From: Burkholderia sp. Bp8963
GTDB lineage: Bacteria > Pseudomonadota > Gammaproteobacteria > Burkholderiales > Burkholderiaceae
Assembly: GCF_003854275.1 (NCBI RefSeq)
Contig: NZ_QTQP01000029.1
Coordinates: forward strand, 35,018 to 99,017
Direction of reading: 5' to 3'
Length of the DNA: 64,000 nucleotides
Below the pieces are notes generated by a model that saw only the letters and a program-made list of their open reading frames with translations, searched no databases and was not told where the DNA came from. Made by a program: the position numbers and the translations under genes. Below, piece after piece: positions 63,748-64,000 of the stretch. Positions within the stretch are counted from its first letter, which is position 1. Every line of letters begins with the position of its first letter.

Positions 63748-64000
63748 GTGACCGCCCTCGTATCGATCCTTCACGAACACCGGACTTTCGATCCGCCCGC
63801 CGACTTGCGCGACCGCGCGGCCATTTCCGGCATGGAAGCCTATCGCGCGCTCGCCGCCGAGGCCGAAAGCGACTACGAAGGATTCTGGGCACGCCACGCG
63901 CGCGAGACGCTCGCGTGGCACAAGCCGTTCACGAACGTGCTCGACGAATCCGACGCGCCGTTCTGCAAGTGGTTCGACGACGGCGAGCTGAACGCGTCGT
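63748..64000 (+). CDS. acs: Acetyl-CoA synthetase, N-terminal part only (cut by window end)
   Basis: About 84 residues are visible: TALVSILHEHRTFDPPADLR, SDYEGFWARHARETLAWHKP and FCKWFDDGELNAS, the standard acetyl-CoA synthetase N-terminus (W-F-DGELN). I prefer the GTG at 63748, with GGAG 6 nt upstream, over ATG 63736, which lacks a ribosome site. Acs ligates acetate to CoA with ATP. Following an alcohol dehydrogenase island under sigma54 control, it completes ethanol to acetyl-CoA. An aldehyde dehydrogenase would be expected nearby but is not in this window. Confidence 0.88.
   Translation, partial: MTALVSILHEHRTFDPPADLRDRAAISGMEAYRALAAEAESDYEGFWARHARETLAWHKPFTNVLDESDAPFCKWFDDGELNAS

Overview
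The window is high-GC, densely coded DNA of Burkholderia type, most likely the Burkholderia cepacia complex. The case rests on gene content (GbdR-type choline/betaine genes, a rhamnolipid operon with its own exporters, tandem DUF2957 lipoproteins, many LysR/GntR/AraC regulators), strong third-position GC and frequent ATGA overlaps. I see no rRNA, tRNA, CRISPR array, insertion sequence or phage gene. It looks like a metabolic accessory region, possibly of a secondary replicon.

Layout. (1) 1-4.4 kb: glycine betaine/dimethylglycine module: DUF5943 protein, M19 dipeptidase and glyA read leftward, and gbdR reads rightward behind a sigma54-type promoter. (2) 4.5-9.3 kb: EamA transporter, LysR regulator, three small DsrE-type proteins, and glutathione-independent formaldehyde dehydrogenase. 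(3) 9.5-18.0 kb: leftward operon rhlA - methyltransferase - rhlB - MFS exporter - rhlC - outer-membrane factor - EmrA-like adaptor, i.e. synthesis and export of di-rhamnolipid. (4) 18.0-22.7 kb: AT-rich spacer, then betI-betB-betA behind a BetI operator. (5) 22.8-31 kb: a glycosyltransferase/membrane protein/phosphatase operon, an unknown protein, and a cell-envelope cluster of a PraB-like protein, OmpW and two DUF2957 lipoproteins. (6) 31.7-43.6 kb: a YadG/YadH-like ABC exporter, an MFS transporter, an M81 peptidase, an M20 amidohydrolase and livFGMHK, with a divergent GntR regulator. (7) 43.8-50 kb: assorted small proteins, hydrolases, and a divergent HTH/unknown pair. (8) 50.2-64 kb: a PQQ and quinoprotein island: pqqABCDE, a sigma54 activator, a proline-iminopeptidase-like hydrolase, a XoxF-like PQQ dehydrogenase, a fused XoxJ-cytochrome c protein, a HiPIP, an RpoD-like sigma factor and the start of acetyl-CoA synthetase.

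The strongest system-level reading is the last island. pqqA, the dehydrogenase and acs each have a -24/-12 (sigma54) promoter. A 21-bp dyad of form GGTGTT-N9-AACACC occurs twice, back to back, upstream of pqqA and twice upstream of the dehydrogenase; a weaker TGTT-N9-AACA copy lies upstream of acs. The GAF/AAA+/Fis activator encoded between them is the obvious candidate to bind it. Cofactor synthesis, alcohol oxidation and acetate activation would then be switched on together. The dehydrogenase carries the Asp-Tyr-Asp metal signature of lanthanide-dependent enzymes. Its predicted partners are unusual: XoxJ-like and cytochrome c domains in one polypeptide, a HiPIP, and a sigma70 paralogue whose start codon lies inside the HiPIP gene. 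Betaine demethylation (area 1), FdhA and BetIBA form a second theme: choline to glycine, with disposal of the formaldehyde produced.
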